From Actinomycetota bacterium (lineage in GTDB: Bacteria > Actinomycetota > Acidimicrobiia > Acidimicrobiales > Ilumatobacteraceae): 5,321 bases of DNA. A program made the position numbers and the translations under genes. Location: positions 1 to 5,321 of the forward strand of contig WLTJ01000137.1 in the NCBI GenBank assembly GCA_009705435.1, read 5' to 3'. The first letter of the stretch is position 1. Every line of letters begins with the position of its first letter. The notes under the pieces are model-generated. The model saw only the letters and a program-made list of their open reading frames with translations, was not told the DNA's origin and searched no databases. Below, in pieces: positions 1 to 5,321 of this stretch.

Positions 1-1129
1 AATCAAATGGCGCACGGTCATAGGTAATGAGGATCGCTAAGCCGAGAACAACGGGAGATGTTGAGAGCGGCAGAACCACGGCGGTGTGAATCCAATGACG
101 TCGGGCGAAGGCCGTGGCTGCCATTCCCACGGGCACTGCAATGGCCGTAGCAGCAAGTGCGTAGACCAACGAAGTCGCAAGTGATGAGGGCAAGTCAATG
201 TCCAGACCGCGAATGTCTTGTAGACCGAAAAGAACTTTCCACCCCGTCAAACTCCACGAGTCACGAGTATGTAGCGAAGAAAAAATGAGAGCTCCGAGGG
301 GTGCGGTAAATGCTGTTGCGGTGAGAAAGACAATGATTCGCGAGGATCTGTTCAGAGCACGAGCACTGTTGCGATCTCCGATTTTGGAGAATTGTGCTCC
401 TTGTGAGCGCGACCACCACGCAAAAGCACAGGCGATACATAAGGTTTGAGTGATGCCAAGGACTGTGGCTCCAGAGATATCGCCGAGTTGTACGGCCCGA
501 CGGTAGATCTCAATGTCCAGTGTTGCTAGACCAGGGCCTCCAAGAATTCGGATGATTCCGTATGAGGTGAAACACATCACGAAGATCAATGATCCTGCGG
601 AGATGATTGCGGGGCGGGCAATCGGGAGAATGAGATGACGGTACACCTGCGCCGGCGATGCACCTAAAGTTTGTGCCGACTCAATGAGTCCTTGGTCGAC
701 GGATCGCCACAGCGGGCCGACAGTTCGTACGACGACAGAGATATTGAAAAAGATGTGCGCTAACAAGATGGCCCAGGTAGTGCGATGTAACGAAGTTGGT
801 AGCACTGCTAAAAAGGCAGCACCCACGGCAATTGTCGGGAGAACAAATGGCACTGTGACGAGAGCAACCAAGATTGAGCGACCGGCGAATCGGTAACGCG
901 CAAGAACCCATGTCGGAAAGAGTCCGAAGGCCAAGGTGAGAACCGTTGACAACATTCCCTGCCACAAAGAAAAAAACAGCGCGTCTGTAACCCCTGGCCG
1001 CCGCCAGACAGCAAAAATATCAGCGGACGCGATGTGTTGAACGCTGATCGCCAATAATGGGATTGCCGTGCTCGCAGCCACCACAACAAGTGCTGGGGCA
1101 CTGGCGAGACGAGTCCACAATTTGCTCAT
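1..1129 (-). CDS. thiP: Thiamine ABC transporter permease, ThiP-like (partial, cut by left edge)
   Basis: The 376 visible codons encode the membrane channel of a binding-protein-dependent ABC importer. The protein is very hydrophobic, with likely membrane segments near residues 11-30, 55-76, 86-110, 119-139, 175-197, 219-239, 264-285, 318-341 and 348-370. The first permease domain carries a clear EAA loop at 149-175 (IESAQTLGAS, then LPIARPA), which docks the ATPase. A second permease domain begins near residue 313 with SLATSLVYALAA and LPLSTSPVVLGLAILI. This two-domain layout is that of ThiP and FbpB permeases; E. coli ThiP is about 536 residues, so roughly 150 residues and the second EAA loop are missing beyond the edge. 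The ATG at 1129 overlaps the thiB stop (ATGA), and no Shine-Dalgarno is seen, so translation is probably coupled. Thiamine specificity is inferred from the neighbouring ThiB, the kinase and the riboswitch; from its own sequence alone it could be an iron(III) permease. A ThiQ ATPase gene is expected next. Confidence 0.9.
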   Translation of the reverse strand, partial: MSKLWTRLASAPALVVVAASTAIPLLAISVQHIASADIFAVWRRPGVTDALFFSLWQGMLSTVLTLAFGLFPTWVLARYRFAGRSILVALVTVPFVLPTIAVGAAFLAVLPTSLHRTTWAILLAHIFFNISVVVRTVGPLWRSVDQGLIESAQTLGASPAQVYRHLILPIARPAIISAGSLIFVMCFTSYGIIRILGGPGLATLDIEIYRRAVQLGDISGATVLGITQTLCIACAFAWWSRSQGAQFSKIGDRNSARALNRSSRIIVFLTATAFTAPLGALIFSSLHTRDSWSLTGWKVLFGLQDIRGLDIDLPSSLATSLVYALAATAIAVPVGMAATAFARRHWIHTAVVLPLSTSPVVLGLAILITYDRAPFD

Positions 1130-2124
1130 CGCAGGGCGATATCCGACCATTGTTCGAGCCACACTTCGCGATATGTAGCGATGTCTTTCGAAGGCAGAGT
1201 AAAGGGCTGAGAGATCTGCGGTGCGTATTTGATAAACGACTCAGGTAACTCAACATCGGCATTGATGGGATAGACGAACAAACTTTCGGGCAGGAGTGTC
1301 TGAAAATCTTTGCTGATCAAATAGTCAATGAGTAGTTGTGACTCCGCTGGGTCATTCGTTCCGCGCAGAATACCCGCATATTCGGTCTGTCGAAAACAAG
1401 TTTCGGTGGCGACACCCGTCGGGGCAGGGGCATCTTGGGCCATTGGTGGATCAGCAAAAATAACTTCTGCTGGTGGACTTGTTGCATAGCTCACGACAAA
1501 AGGGCGATCGCCACCGTAACGAGTGAATGAGGTGTAATAGGCATCGCTCCAACTGTCGACAATGAGCACATCATTGTCAATGAGTTTCTCCCAATAGTTT
1601 GGCCAATCATCTCCGAAGGCGGCGATCGTTGCCAGCAGGAAAGCTAATCCAGGCGAAGATGTCGTGGCATTTTCGATAACCAGCATGGATGCGTATTGGC
1701 TAGAGAGTAAATCATCAAGTGTCTCTGGAGCGTCAATGCCGCGTTCGGCTAAGGCTGCAATGTCATAGTTCACGCAGACATCTCCGTAGTCAACAGCCAC
1801 AGGTTCGCCATCGAAGACTTCACTATCGGTAGCTCGCGAAATGAAAGTGTTATCCACGCCCCACATCACATCGCCTTCTGGGTTGCCAGCGGTGAGCGAG
1901 GCTTTGGCAACCATCTCTCCTGCATCGCCCGATAATGCGATCGTGACCTTGATTCCAGTTTGAGCGGTGAAGGCATCGAAGGCTCCTGCAGGGGGAGTGA
2001 ATGATTCATATGCAAGCAGCGTCAGTTCTTGTGTCTTTGGCGAGTCTGATCCACAGGCCGTGAGACCTACAAAGGTCAGAGCGATGACAAGACGTGATGT
2101 TTTATTGGCCAGAGAATATTTCAT
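1126..2124 (-). CDS. thiB: Thiamine-binding lipoprotein of ABC importer, ThiB-like
   Basis: This 332-residue extracytoplasmic solute-binding protein captures thiamine or its phosphates and delivers them to ThiP. The N-terminus is a lipoprotein signal: basic start, hydrophobic stretch at 12-23, and lipobox LTAC with the lipidated cysteine at 24, followed by a GSDSP linker. The mature fold starts with LTLLAYESF (34-42). Motifs aligning by eye with E. coli ThiB (TbpA) are GDVMWGVDNTF (84-94), PVAVDYGDVCVNYD (108-121), SSPGLAF (156-162), DSWSDAYYTSF (190-200) and VSYATSPPAEV (211-221). The two visible cysteines of the mature chain after Cys24, at 117 and 243, could form a disulfide, which is speculative. 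The start is the ATG overlapping the kinase stop (ATGA at 2121-2124). Upstream bases give no good Shine-Dalgarno, so coupling to the kinase is likely. Its stop overlaps the thiP start in the same way. The main alternative is a related iron(III)-binding protein, but motifs and context favour thiamine. Confidence 0.92.
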   Translation of the reverse strand: MKYSLANKTSRLVIALTFVGLTACGSDSPKTQELTLLAYESFTPPAGAFDAFTAQTGIKVTIALSGDAGEMVAKASLTAGNPEGDVMWGVDNTFISRATDSEVFDGEPVAVDYGDVCVNYDIAALAERGIDAPETLDDLLSSQYASMLVIENATTSSPGLAFLLATIAAFGDDWPNYWEKLIDNDVLIVDSWSDAYYTSFTRYGGDRPFVVSYATSPPAEVIFADPPMAQDAPAPTGVATETCFRQTEYAGILRGTNDPAESQLLIDYLISKDFQTLLPESLFVYPINADVELPESFIKYAPQISQPFTLPSKDIATYREVWLEQWSDIALR

Positions 2125-2819
2125 TGCTGACTGCTTTCATGCTCTTGAGGGGTAGTGAGAAAACCGGGATAGACGATCGCCAATACGCCACGGTCAATAC
2201 TGATCTGGATCGAAGTTTTCTTGACCCGATTGCTCACTGAACGGGCGCTATGAGCCGATAATTCTTCGTTGTCAAGATTCCACATCAAACCTGCGGTCCT
2301 GACCCCGTGAGCAGAACCACCTAGTGGGATCAGGCTCAGGGTGCTTCCGATCGGCGCAGTACTGTCTAATTTTTTCGGACCGTGCAAAATCTCCACGCGG
2401 TCTGATCCAATCCATGCAAGCAAAGTTTTCATGACGCTGAGTGACGGATCGGCCAAGGCGGCCATGACACCCAGGATGTGGTCAATGCGATCACCCGAAC
2501 CCCACAGAAGTGTGACATGTTGAAAGTTGTGTGCAACTGCGTAGGCAAGAGCCAACTCTGTATCTGTTTGGTCTTTATCGGAATCGTGGGTGATGATTTC
2601 CCAATCCTCATGGCGGGAGCGTTCAAGAGATACTGCTGAGACAGAGTCCATGTCGCCGAGAAACACGTTGGGTGTGAGACCAAGGGCCAAGGCATGGTCC
2701 AGTCCCGAGTCAGCACAAATGATGACCGTGTCGGGATCGAGATAGGCGAGCGCTTGGGACATGGGGGCATGTCCACCGATCACAATCAGGGCTCGTGTGA
2801 GTTGTCCGCTACCTATCAT
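2121..2819 (-). CDS. thiN: Thiamine pyrophosphokinase
   Basis: This 232-residue cytoplasmic enzyme transfers pyrophosphate from ATP to thiamine, giving thiamine diphosphate (TPP) and AMP (EC 2.7.6.2). It is the salvage route that bypasses thiamine monophosphate. Family motifs are present in order: VIGGHAP (13-19), ADSG (36-39), LGDMDS (54-59), the acidic metal/nucleotide motif DKDQTDTELAL (81-91), and GSGDRIDHILG (107-117). The C-terminal beta domain contains TAGLMWNLDNEEL and a SNRV segment matching the family's thiamine-binding C-terminal part. Length is normal for bacterial TPK. The ATG at 2819 was chosen because GGAGGG lies six bases upstream and homology begins just after it. A longer TTG-started frame from 2873 lies within the riboswitch aptamer and encodes nothing family-like. 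It is the first gene of the thi operon and its stop overlaps the thiB start by 4 bp. The pairing with an importer suggests trapping of imported thiamine as TPP. Confidence 0.96.
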   Translation of the reverse strand: MIGSGQLTRALIVIGGHAPMSQALAYLDPDTVIICADSGLDHALALGLTPNVFLGDMDSVSAVSLERSRHEDWEIITHDSDKDQTDTELALAYAVAHNFQHVTLLWGSGDRIDHILGVMAALADPSLSVMKTLLAWIGSDRVEILHGPKKLDSTAPIGSTLSLIPLGGSAHGVRTAGLMWNLDNEELSAHSARSVSNRVKKTSIQISIDRGVLAIVYPGFLTTPQEHESSQQ

Positions 2820-2820
2820 C

Positions 2821-2912
2821 CAAATCCCTCCGCTGGCATTACCCAGTTCAGGTTCTCGGGTCGGTGATAGCAATCACCCTCTCAGCACACTGATCTCGTG
2901 AGCTCCCCGTTG
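2821..2912 (-). promoter_or_regulatory. TPP riboswitch (THI box) controlling the thi operon
   Basis: Read on the minus strand, the conserved aptamer elements appear in canonical order. They are ACGGGGAGC (2910-2902), GCTGAGA (2886-2880), GACCC with GAACCTGA around 2862-2846, CTGG..TAATGCCAGCG (2846-2832) and GGAGGGA (2831-2825). The variable hairpin after CTGAGA is perfect: GGTGAT-TGCT-ATCACC (2878-2863). AGC(T)CAC pairs with GTG(T)GCT in the preceding stem, and CTGG pairs with CCAG in the other arm. Closing pairs CAA/TTG (2912-2910 with 2823-2821) extend the basal stem, and after a two-base internal loop ATCA (2918-2915) can pair with TGAT (2818-2815), covering part of the start codon. No U-tract or terminator hairpin lies between the aptamer and the ATG, so control is most likely translational. 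TPP binding would hide the Shine-Dalgarno, which is part of the aptamer. Confidence 0.97.
2826..2831 (-). promoter_or_regulatory. Shine-Dalgarno of the kinase, embedded in the riboswitch
   Basis: GGAGGG lies six bases before the ATG at 2819. It coincides with the conserved 3' AGGGA strand of the TPP aptamer. This fixes the kinase start and explains how ligand binding could block ribosome access directly, without a separate expression platform. Confidence 0.85.
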
Positions 2913-2921
2913 TGTGATGTG

Positions 2922-2927
2922 AGCCTA
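2922..2927 (-). promoter_or_regulatory. Candidate -10 element for the thi operon (TAGGCT)
   Basis: TAGGCT fits the actinobacterial -10 pattern TAnnnT. It would place transcription start near 2915-2917, right at the 5' side of the riboswitch basal stem. No convincing -35 hexamer sits at the matching distance. An alternative pair, TTGAAC then TAAATC with a 17-base spacer, lies upstream and overlaps the end of the transporter gene, but its -10 is poor. Read-through from the upstream transporter is also possible, since no terminator is visible. Confidence 0.35.
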
Positions 2928-2936
2928 GCCCAAGAT

Positions 2937-3848
2937 TTATGGGCGCGAGATATCTGGTTCAATAAATATGAAAAGTGCCATCGGAACGCTATGGCGCACT
3001 AGGACTTCAAGTTCATTGACCACAAGCGATAAGTCGGCGACAGATAGGGAGTGCTCAAACTCAACCTTGGCGGCGACAATTAATTCTTCAGGTCCGACAT
3101 GCTCAGTACGCAGATTGATGAGGTGTAGCACTTTGGCATGGCTGGTGATCGCAGTCTCGATCTTTGCCACCTCACTTGGTAGCGCCGCCTCGCCGATGAG
3201 GTGACTCTTTAATTTGACAGCCAGGATCGCGGCGATGGCGATCAGGAGCACTCCAATGGAGATTGACCCCACGGCATCCCAACGTGGTTCATCTGTGTAG
3301 TGGCCGAGCAAGATGCCGACGAGTGCCAATATGAGACCAATTTCAGCCCCAATATCTTCAAGTAACACCACTGGTAGTTCTGGTTGTTTGCTGGTTCGGA
3401 TGAATGTTCGAATTGTCTCCTCGGGCTTCTTGGCATGTTTAACTTCGCGAAGTGCCGTGAGCAATGAGAATGTTTCCAATAAAATTGCTGCTCCTAAAAT
3501 CGAGACAGCGATAGCGACGCTCTTCGTCTCGTGAGGGTGGGAGAATTTTTGGATTCCTTCATATAAGGCGAATAGACCTCCCACAGAAAAAAGCACCAGT
3601 GCTACGACGAAGGACCAAAAGTATCTCTCGCGTCCATAGCCAAACTCGGACTTGCGGTCCGGTTTTTTTTGTGCCCTTTTGCTGCCGAGCAATAAAAGGC
3701 CTTGGTTGCCGGAGTCGGCGAGGGAATGCACAGCCTCGGCTAACAGGGCTGTTGATCGGGTGAGAGCGAATCCAGTGAACTTGGCGACTGCGATTCCTAG
3801 ATTGGCGCCAAAGGCTGCCACGATTGCTTTCTTGCTTCCGTCTTGCAT
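2937..3848 (-). CDS. Cation diffusion facilitator (ZnT9-like), probable zinc/divalent-metal efflux
   Basis: This 303-residue inner-membrane antiporter would export Zn2+ or a related divalent cation in exchange for protons. About six membrane helices are visible, near 8-29, 33-55, 77-98, 112-133, 158-181 and 191-211. A cytoplasmic C-terminal domain (about 215-303, ending FIFIEPDI) is typical of CDF dimers. Helix 2 carries the metal-site motif HSLAD with His41 and Asp45. FGYGRERYFWSF (69-80) and LLEDIGAEIG (162-171) mark the ZnT9-like branch rather than the YiiP/CzcD branch. In helix 5 the expected metal ligands are replaced by Glu164/Asp165 and Glu169, so metal specificity is uncertain. The ATG at 3848 is the first in-frame start after a stop; it has no Shine-Dalgarno. 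The 15-bp palindrome lies directly upstream. Codons 60-62 include a run of eight A (T8 at 3663-3670 on the plus strand). The gene is transcribed toward the thi operon and divergently from the reductase; no functional link to either is evident. Confidence 0.92.
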   Translation of the reverse strand: MQDGSKKAIVAAFGANLGIAVAKFTGFALTRSTALLAEAVHSLADSGNQGLLLLGSKRAQKKPDRKSEFGYGRERYFWSFVVALVLFSVGGLFALYEGIQKFSHPHETKSVAIAVSILGAAILLETFSLLTALREVKHAKKPEETIRTFIRTSKQPELPVVLLEDIGAEIGLILALVGILLGHYTDEPRWDAVGSISIGVLLIAIAAILAVKLKSHLIGEAALPSEVAKIETAITSHAKVLHLINLRTEHVGPEELIVAAKVEFEHSLSVADLSLVVNELEVLVRHSVPMALFIFIEPDISRP

Positions 3849-3849
3849 A

Positions 3850-3864
3850 GTGACACAATGTCAC
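3850..3864. promoter_or_regulatory. Perfect 15-bp palindrome, candidate operator between divergent genes
   Basis: GTGACA-CAA-TGTCAC is a perfect 6-3-6 inverted repeat; the flanking bases do not extend the symmetry. It starts two bases upstream of the CDF start codon and overlaps a candidate -35 of the reductase promoter. Size and symmetry suit a homodimeric helix-turn-helix regulator such as a TetR, GntR or ArsR family member; the regulator cannot be identified from this window. As RNA it could form a weak 6-bp hairpin, but no U-tract follows, so a terminator is unlikely. Confidence 0.5.
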
Positions 3865-3886
3865 ATGGGGACTTGTTAATCATATT
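3858..3886 (+). promoter_or_regulatory. Candidate promoter of the SDR gene
   Basis: ATGTCA (3858-3863) and CATATT (3881-3886) are separated by 17 bases, each matching four of six consensus positions. The -35 overlaps the right half of the palindrome, so a bound regulator could block it. It faces the candidate CDF -10 on the opposite strand. Confidence 0.3.
3879..3884 (-). promoter_or_regulatory. Candidate -10 element for the CDF transporter (TATGAT)
   Basis: TATGAT on the minus strand matches five of six bases of the consensus and would start transcription near 3870-3873. The palindrome would then lie in a short 5' leader just ahead of the ATG at 3848. No good -35 is seen at 16-18 bases. Confidence 0.35.
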
Positions 3887-3903
3887 TAGAGAGAGGATTC
3901 ATT

Positions 3904-4680
3904 ATGGAACATCAACTCAAAGGTCGAGTAGCGCTTGTTTCTGGCGGTGGGCGCGGGATTGGACGATCTATCTGCGAACTACTGGCTAGTCATGGTGCAT
4001 CCGTGGCTGTGAATTATCGCAAGGACGAGCAAGCTGCCCAAGATACCGTGGCGACCATTGTCGCCGCTGGAGGCACTGCGCGCGCCTACGCTGCATCGGT
4101 TGACGATGCCGATGCGGTTGCTCTCATGGTGGATCAGGTGATTGCAGATTTCGGTTACATCGATCTGTTGGTATGTAACGCTGGAATCGCCTCTCGCGGT
4201 CAAGCCGTGGCCGATACTGATCCTGGTGAGGTCATGCGTCTGATCAATACTCACGCCATCGGACCACATCACTTAGCGCGCTGCGTGTTGCCCAGTATGC
4301 GTGAGCGAGACAGAGGTGACATCGTGATGATCTCCTCGGTAGCGACATCGCATATGGGTCCCAACGGTGCTCCATACAGCATGGGTAAAGCGGCCATGGA
4401 GGCCCTCGCATTGACCCTCGCCAAAGAGGAACGCAAATACGGCATTCATGCAAATATTGTTGCTCCAGGTCTTGTTGAGACCGATATGGGTGTCCGCTTG
4501 GCTCGCGCCATGACTGGGAAAAGCGAAATGGGCGACCTCCGCAGTCTTGATGCCACATCGCCATTTGGACGGGTCTGTCAACCTCTTGATGTCGCCAATG
4601 TTGTGCTGTGGTTATGCAGTGATGGATCCGGATATGTGACTGGTCAGCGCATTGAATGCGATGGTGGAGGGCCCCGCTGA
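3904..4680 (+). CDS. Classical short-chain dehydrogenase/reductase (FabG-like SDR)
   Basis: This 258-residue cytoplasmic NAD(P)-dependent oxidoreductase has a Rossmann fold. Visible family motifs are the cofactor glycine motif SGGGRGIG (13-20), NYR (37-39), the NAG motif (92-94), and the catalytic tetrad Asn115, Ser145, Tyr158 and Lys162 in the YxxxK arrangement. VAPGLVETDM (about 191-200) and the C-terminal GYVTGQ..CDGG segment are typical of FabG-type SDRs. The arginine of NYR after beta-2 suggests NADPH preference. Length is typical for the family. The ATG at 3904 is supported by AGAGAGG seven bases upstream. The substrate cannot be read from the sequence: 3-oxoacyl-ACP reductase is one possibility, but many SDRs of this form act on other keto or hydroxy compounds, and no fatty-acid genes are adjacent. 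It is transcribed divergently from the CDF gene and in the same direction as the following NfuA gene. Confidence 0.93.
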   Translation: MEHQLKGRVALVSGGGRGIGRSICELLASHGASVAVNYRKDEQAAQDTVATIVAAGGTARAYAASVDDADAVALMVDQVIADFGYIDLLVCNAGIASRGQAVADTDPGEVMRLINTHAIGPHHLARCVLPSMRERDRGDIVMISSVATSHMGPNGAPYSMGKAAMEALALTLAKEERKYGIHANIVAPGLVETDMGVRLARAMTGKSEMGDLRSLDATSPFGRVCQPLDVANVVLWLCSDGSGYVTGQRIECDGGGPR

Positions 4681-4760
4681 CCAATATCGGTGTGCGTCTT
4701 TCCTAGAAAAGCAAGGCGGCGATCTAGCGAGCGTCCTCTGTGGCAGATAGCGTCACGTAT

Positions 4761-5321
4761 ATGACCCCCGTCAGCCCATTTGCTTCCCCCGAAACTTCCG
4801 TACTCAACGAATCCATCATCTCGATCACTGATGACTCGTTGGCAGAACTGATTAAGTTGCGTGATGCCGAAGAAGATGCAACATCGCTCGGTTTGCGTCT
4901 CGAGATTGTGAGTGGTCCTGGCGAAGAATTCAAATATGACTTGTCCCTTGACGAGTTTCGCAAGGCTGCCTTCACAGACGAAGTGCGCACTCATGGTGGA
5001 ATGAAAGTCATTATTCCTGCCAAAGATGTTGAACTTTTGACTGGTGCGGTACTTGACTATTCGGCGAGTGGTGGTTTGGTGATTCGCAACCCCAACAAGC
5101 CGATTGTGGCATCCGTTGAAGGTCTTGTGAAAGACGACGCAATGTCAGCAGAGATTGAAGCGATTGTGGCCGTCGAGGTGAACCCTGCACTTGCAGCACA
5201 CGGCGGATTCGTGACATTCATGGGACACGATGAAAAAGGAACTGCCTACCTCACGATGGGTGGTGGCTGTCACGGTTGTTCAATGAGCAAGATGACGATG
5301 CTTGAAGGTGTGCAAACAACC
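4761..5321 (+). CDS. nfuA: NfuA-type iron-sulfur cluster carrier (partial, cut by right edge)
   Basis: The 187 visible residues match the two-domain NfuA design, which carries assembled Fe-S clusters to apo-proteins in the cytoplasm. Residues about 18-105 form a degenerate A-type (IscA/HesB-like) domain. It has no cysteine at all, as expected for NfuA proteins, where this domain recognises targets rather than holding a cluster. Residues about 118-187 form the NifU C-terminal domain: VEVNPALAAHGGFV, then GGGCHGCSMSKMTMLEGV with the cluster-binding pair Cys170 and Cys173 (CxxC). E. coli NfuA is 191 residues with the same order and a near-identical GGGCxGCSM motif, so roughly 15-30 residues are probably missing. 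The start is uncertain. ATG 4761 is chosen, but GTG at 4740 is in frame (adding VADSVTY) with no stop between, and neither has a clear Shine-Dalgarno. The gap of 59-80 bases after the reductase contains no terminator, so co-transcription is possible. Confidence 0.93.
   Translation, partial: MTPVSPFASPETSVLNESIISITDDSLAELIKLRDAEEDATSLGLRLEIVSGPGEEFKYDLSLDEFRKAAFTDEVRTHGGMKVIIPAKDVELLTGAVLDYSASGGLVIRNPNKPIVASVEGLVKDDAMSAEIEAIVAVEVNPALAAHGGFVTFMGHDEKGTAYLTMGGGCHGCSMSKMTMLEGVQTT

Noticed and set aside
198..449. An 83-codon plus-strand frame
   Set aside because: It is antisense to the ThiP coding region and shows no recognisable domain or ribosome-binding site.
681..1262. Overlapping open frames on the minus strand (about 80-97 codons)
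   Set aside because: They are out of frame with the ThiP and ThiB genes, which have clear family motifs over the same bases. Their translations are Cys/Arg/Ser-rich and resemble nothing.
1126..2124. Iron(III)-binding protein (FbpA/AfuA-like) as identity for the solute-binding protein
   Set aside because: The WSDAY and SYATSP motifs, the operon with thiamine pyrophosphokinase and the TPP riboswitch favour thiamine.
2820..2873. An 18-codon upstream extension of the kinase from a TTG at 2873
   Set aside because: It lies entirely within the conserved TPP aptamer, has no family similarity, and the ATG at 2819 has a well-spaced Shine-Dalgarno.
2921..2936. Possible terminator between the CDF gene and the riboswitch
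   Set aside because: No GC-rich stem with a U-tract can be formed; the bases instead fit a -10 element.
4698..4712. Imperfect inverted repeat CTTTCCTAGAAAAG after the SDR, considered as a terminator
   Set aside because: It is A/T-rich with a mismatch, has no loop of useful size and no following U-tract.
4244..4994. Minus-strand frames of about 88-146 codons
   Set aside because: They are antisense to the well-supported SDR and NfuA genes, with compositions typical of shadow frames.
1..5321. A novel defence, mobile or biosynthetic system
   Set aside because: Every sizeable stretch is accounted for by recognised housekeeping or transport families and their control regions; no repeats, integrase, transposase or unknown clustered genes are visible.

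Overview
The window holds five to six tightly packed genes of an ordinary-looking bacterial chromosome, roughly balanced in G+C by eye. The short intergenic spaces, the TAGGCT-type -10 element and the actinobacterial style of the TPP riboswitch suggest an actinobacterium, perhaps a moderate-GC Acidimicrobiia-like lineage. That assignment is an inference; no rRNA or marker gene is present to confirm it.

Region 1 (about 2927 down to 1, minus strand) is a thiamine acquisition operon. It opens with a candidate promoter and a clear TPP (THI-box) riboswitch. Thiamine pyrophosphokinase, a ThiB-like thiamine-binding lipoprotein and a ThiP-like two-domain ABC permease follow. The permease runs off the left edge, and the ATPase (ThiQ) is expected beyond it. 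The three genes are joined by 4-bp ATGA stop/start overlaps, and neither downstream gene has a convincing Shine-Dalgarno. The kinase's Shine-Dalgarno lies inside the conserved 3' strand of the riboswitch. One TPP-responsive element may therefore set translation of the whole operon: thiamine is imported, then pyrophosphorylated to TPP, which switches the operon off.

Region 2 (3848 to 2937, minus strand) is a cation diffusion facilitator of the ZnT9-like type. It is transcribed toward the thi operon but is separated from it by the 117-bp riboswitch/promoter region.

Region 3 (3849-3903) is a 55-bp divergent intergenic space. It carries a perfect 15-bp palindrome, GTGACA-N3-TGTCAC, placed where it could control both the transporter and the gene on the other side.

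Region 4 (3904-5321, plus strand) has a classical short-chain dehydrogenase/reductase, a 59-80-bp gap depending on the start chosen, and an NfuA-type Fe-S carrier cut by the right edge.

I found no mobile element, CRISPR array, tRNA or rRNA, and no evidence of a previously undescribed multi-gene system. The points most worth a second look are the riboswitch-gated, translationally coupled kinase/importer operon and the palindrome in the divergent promoter region.
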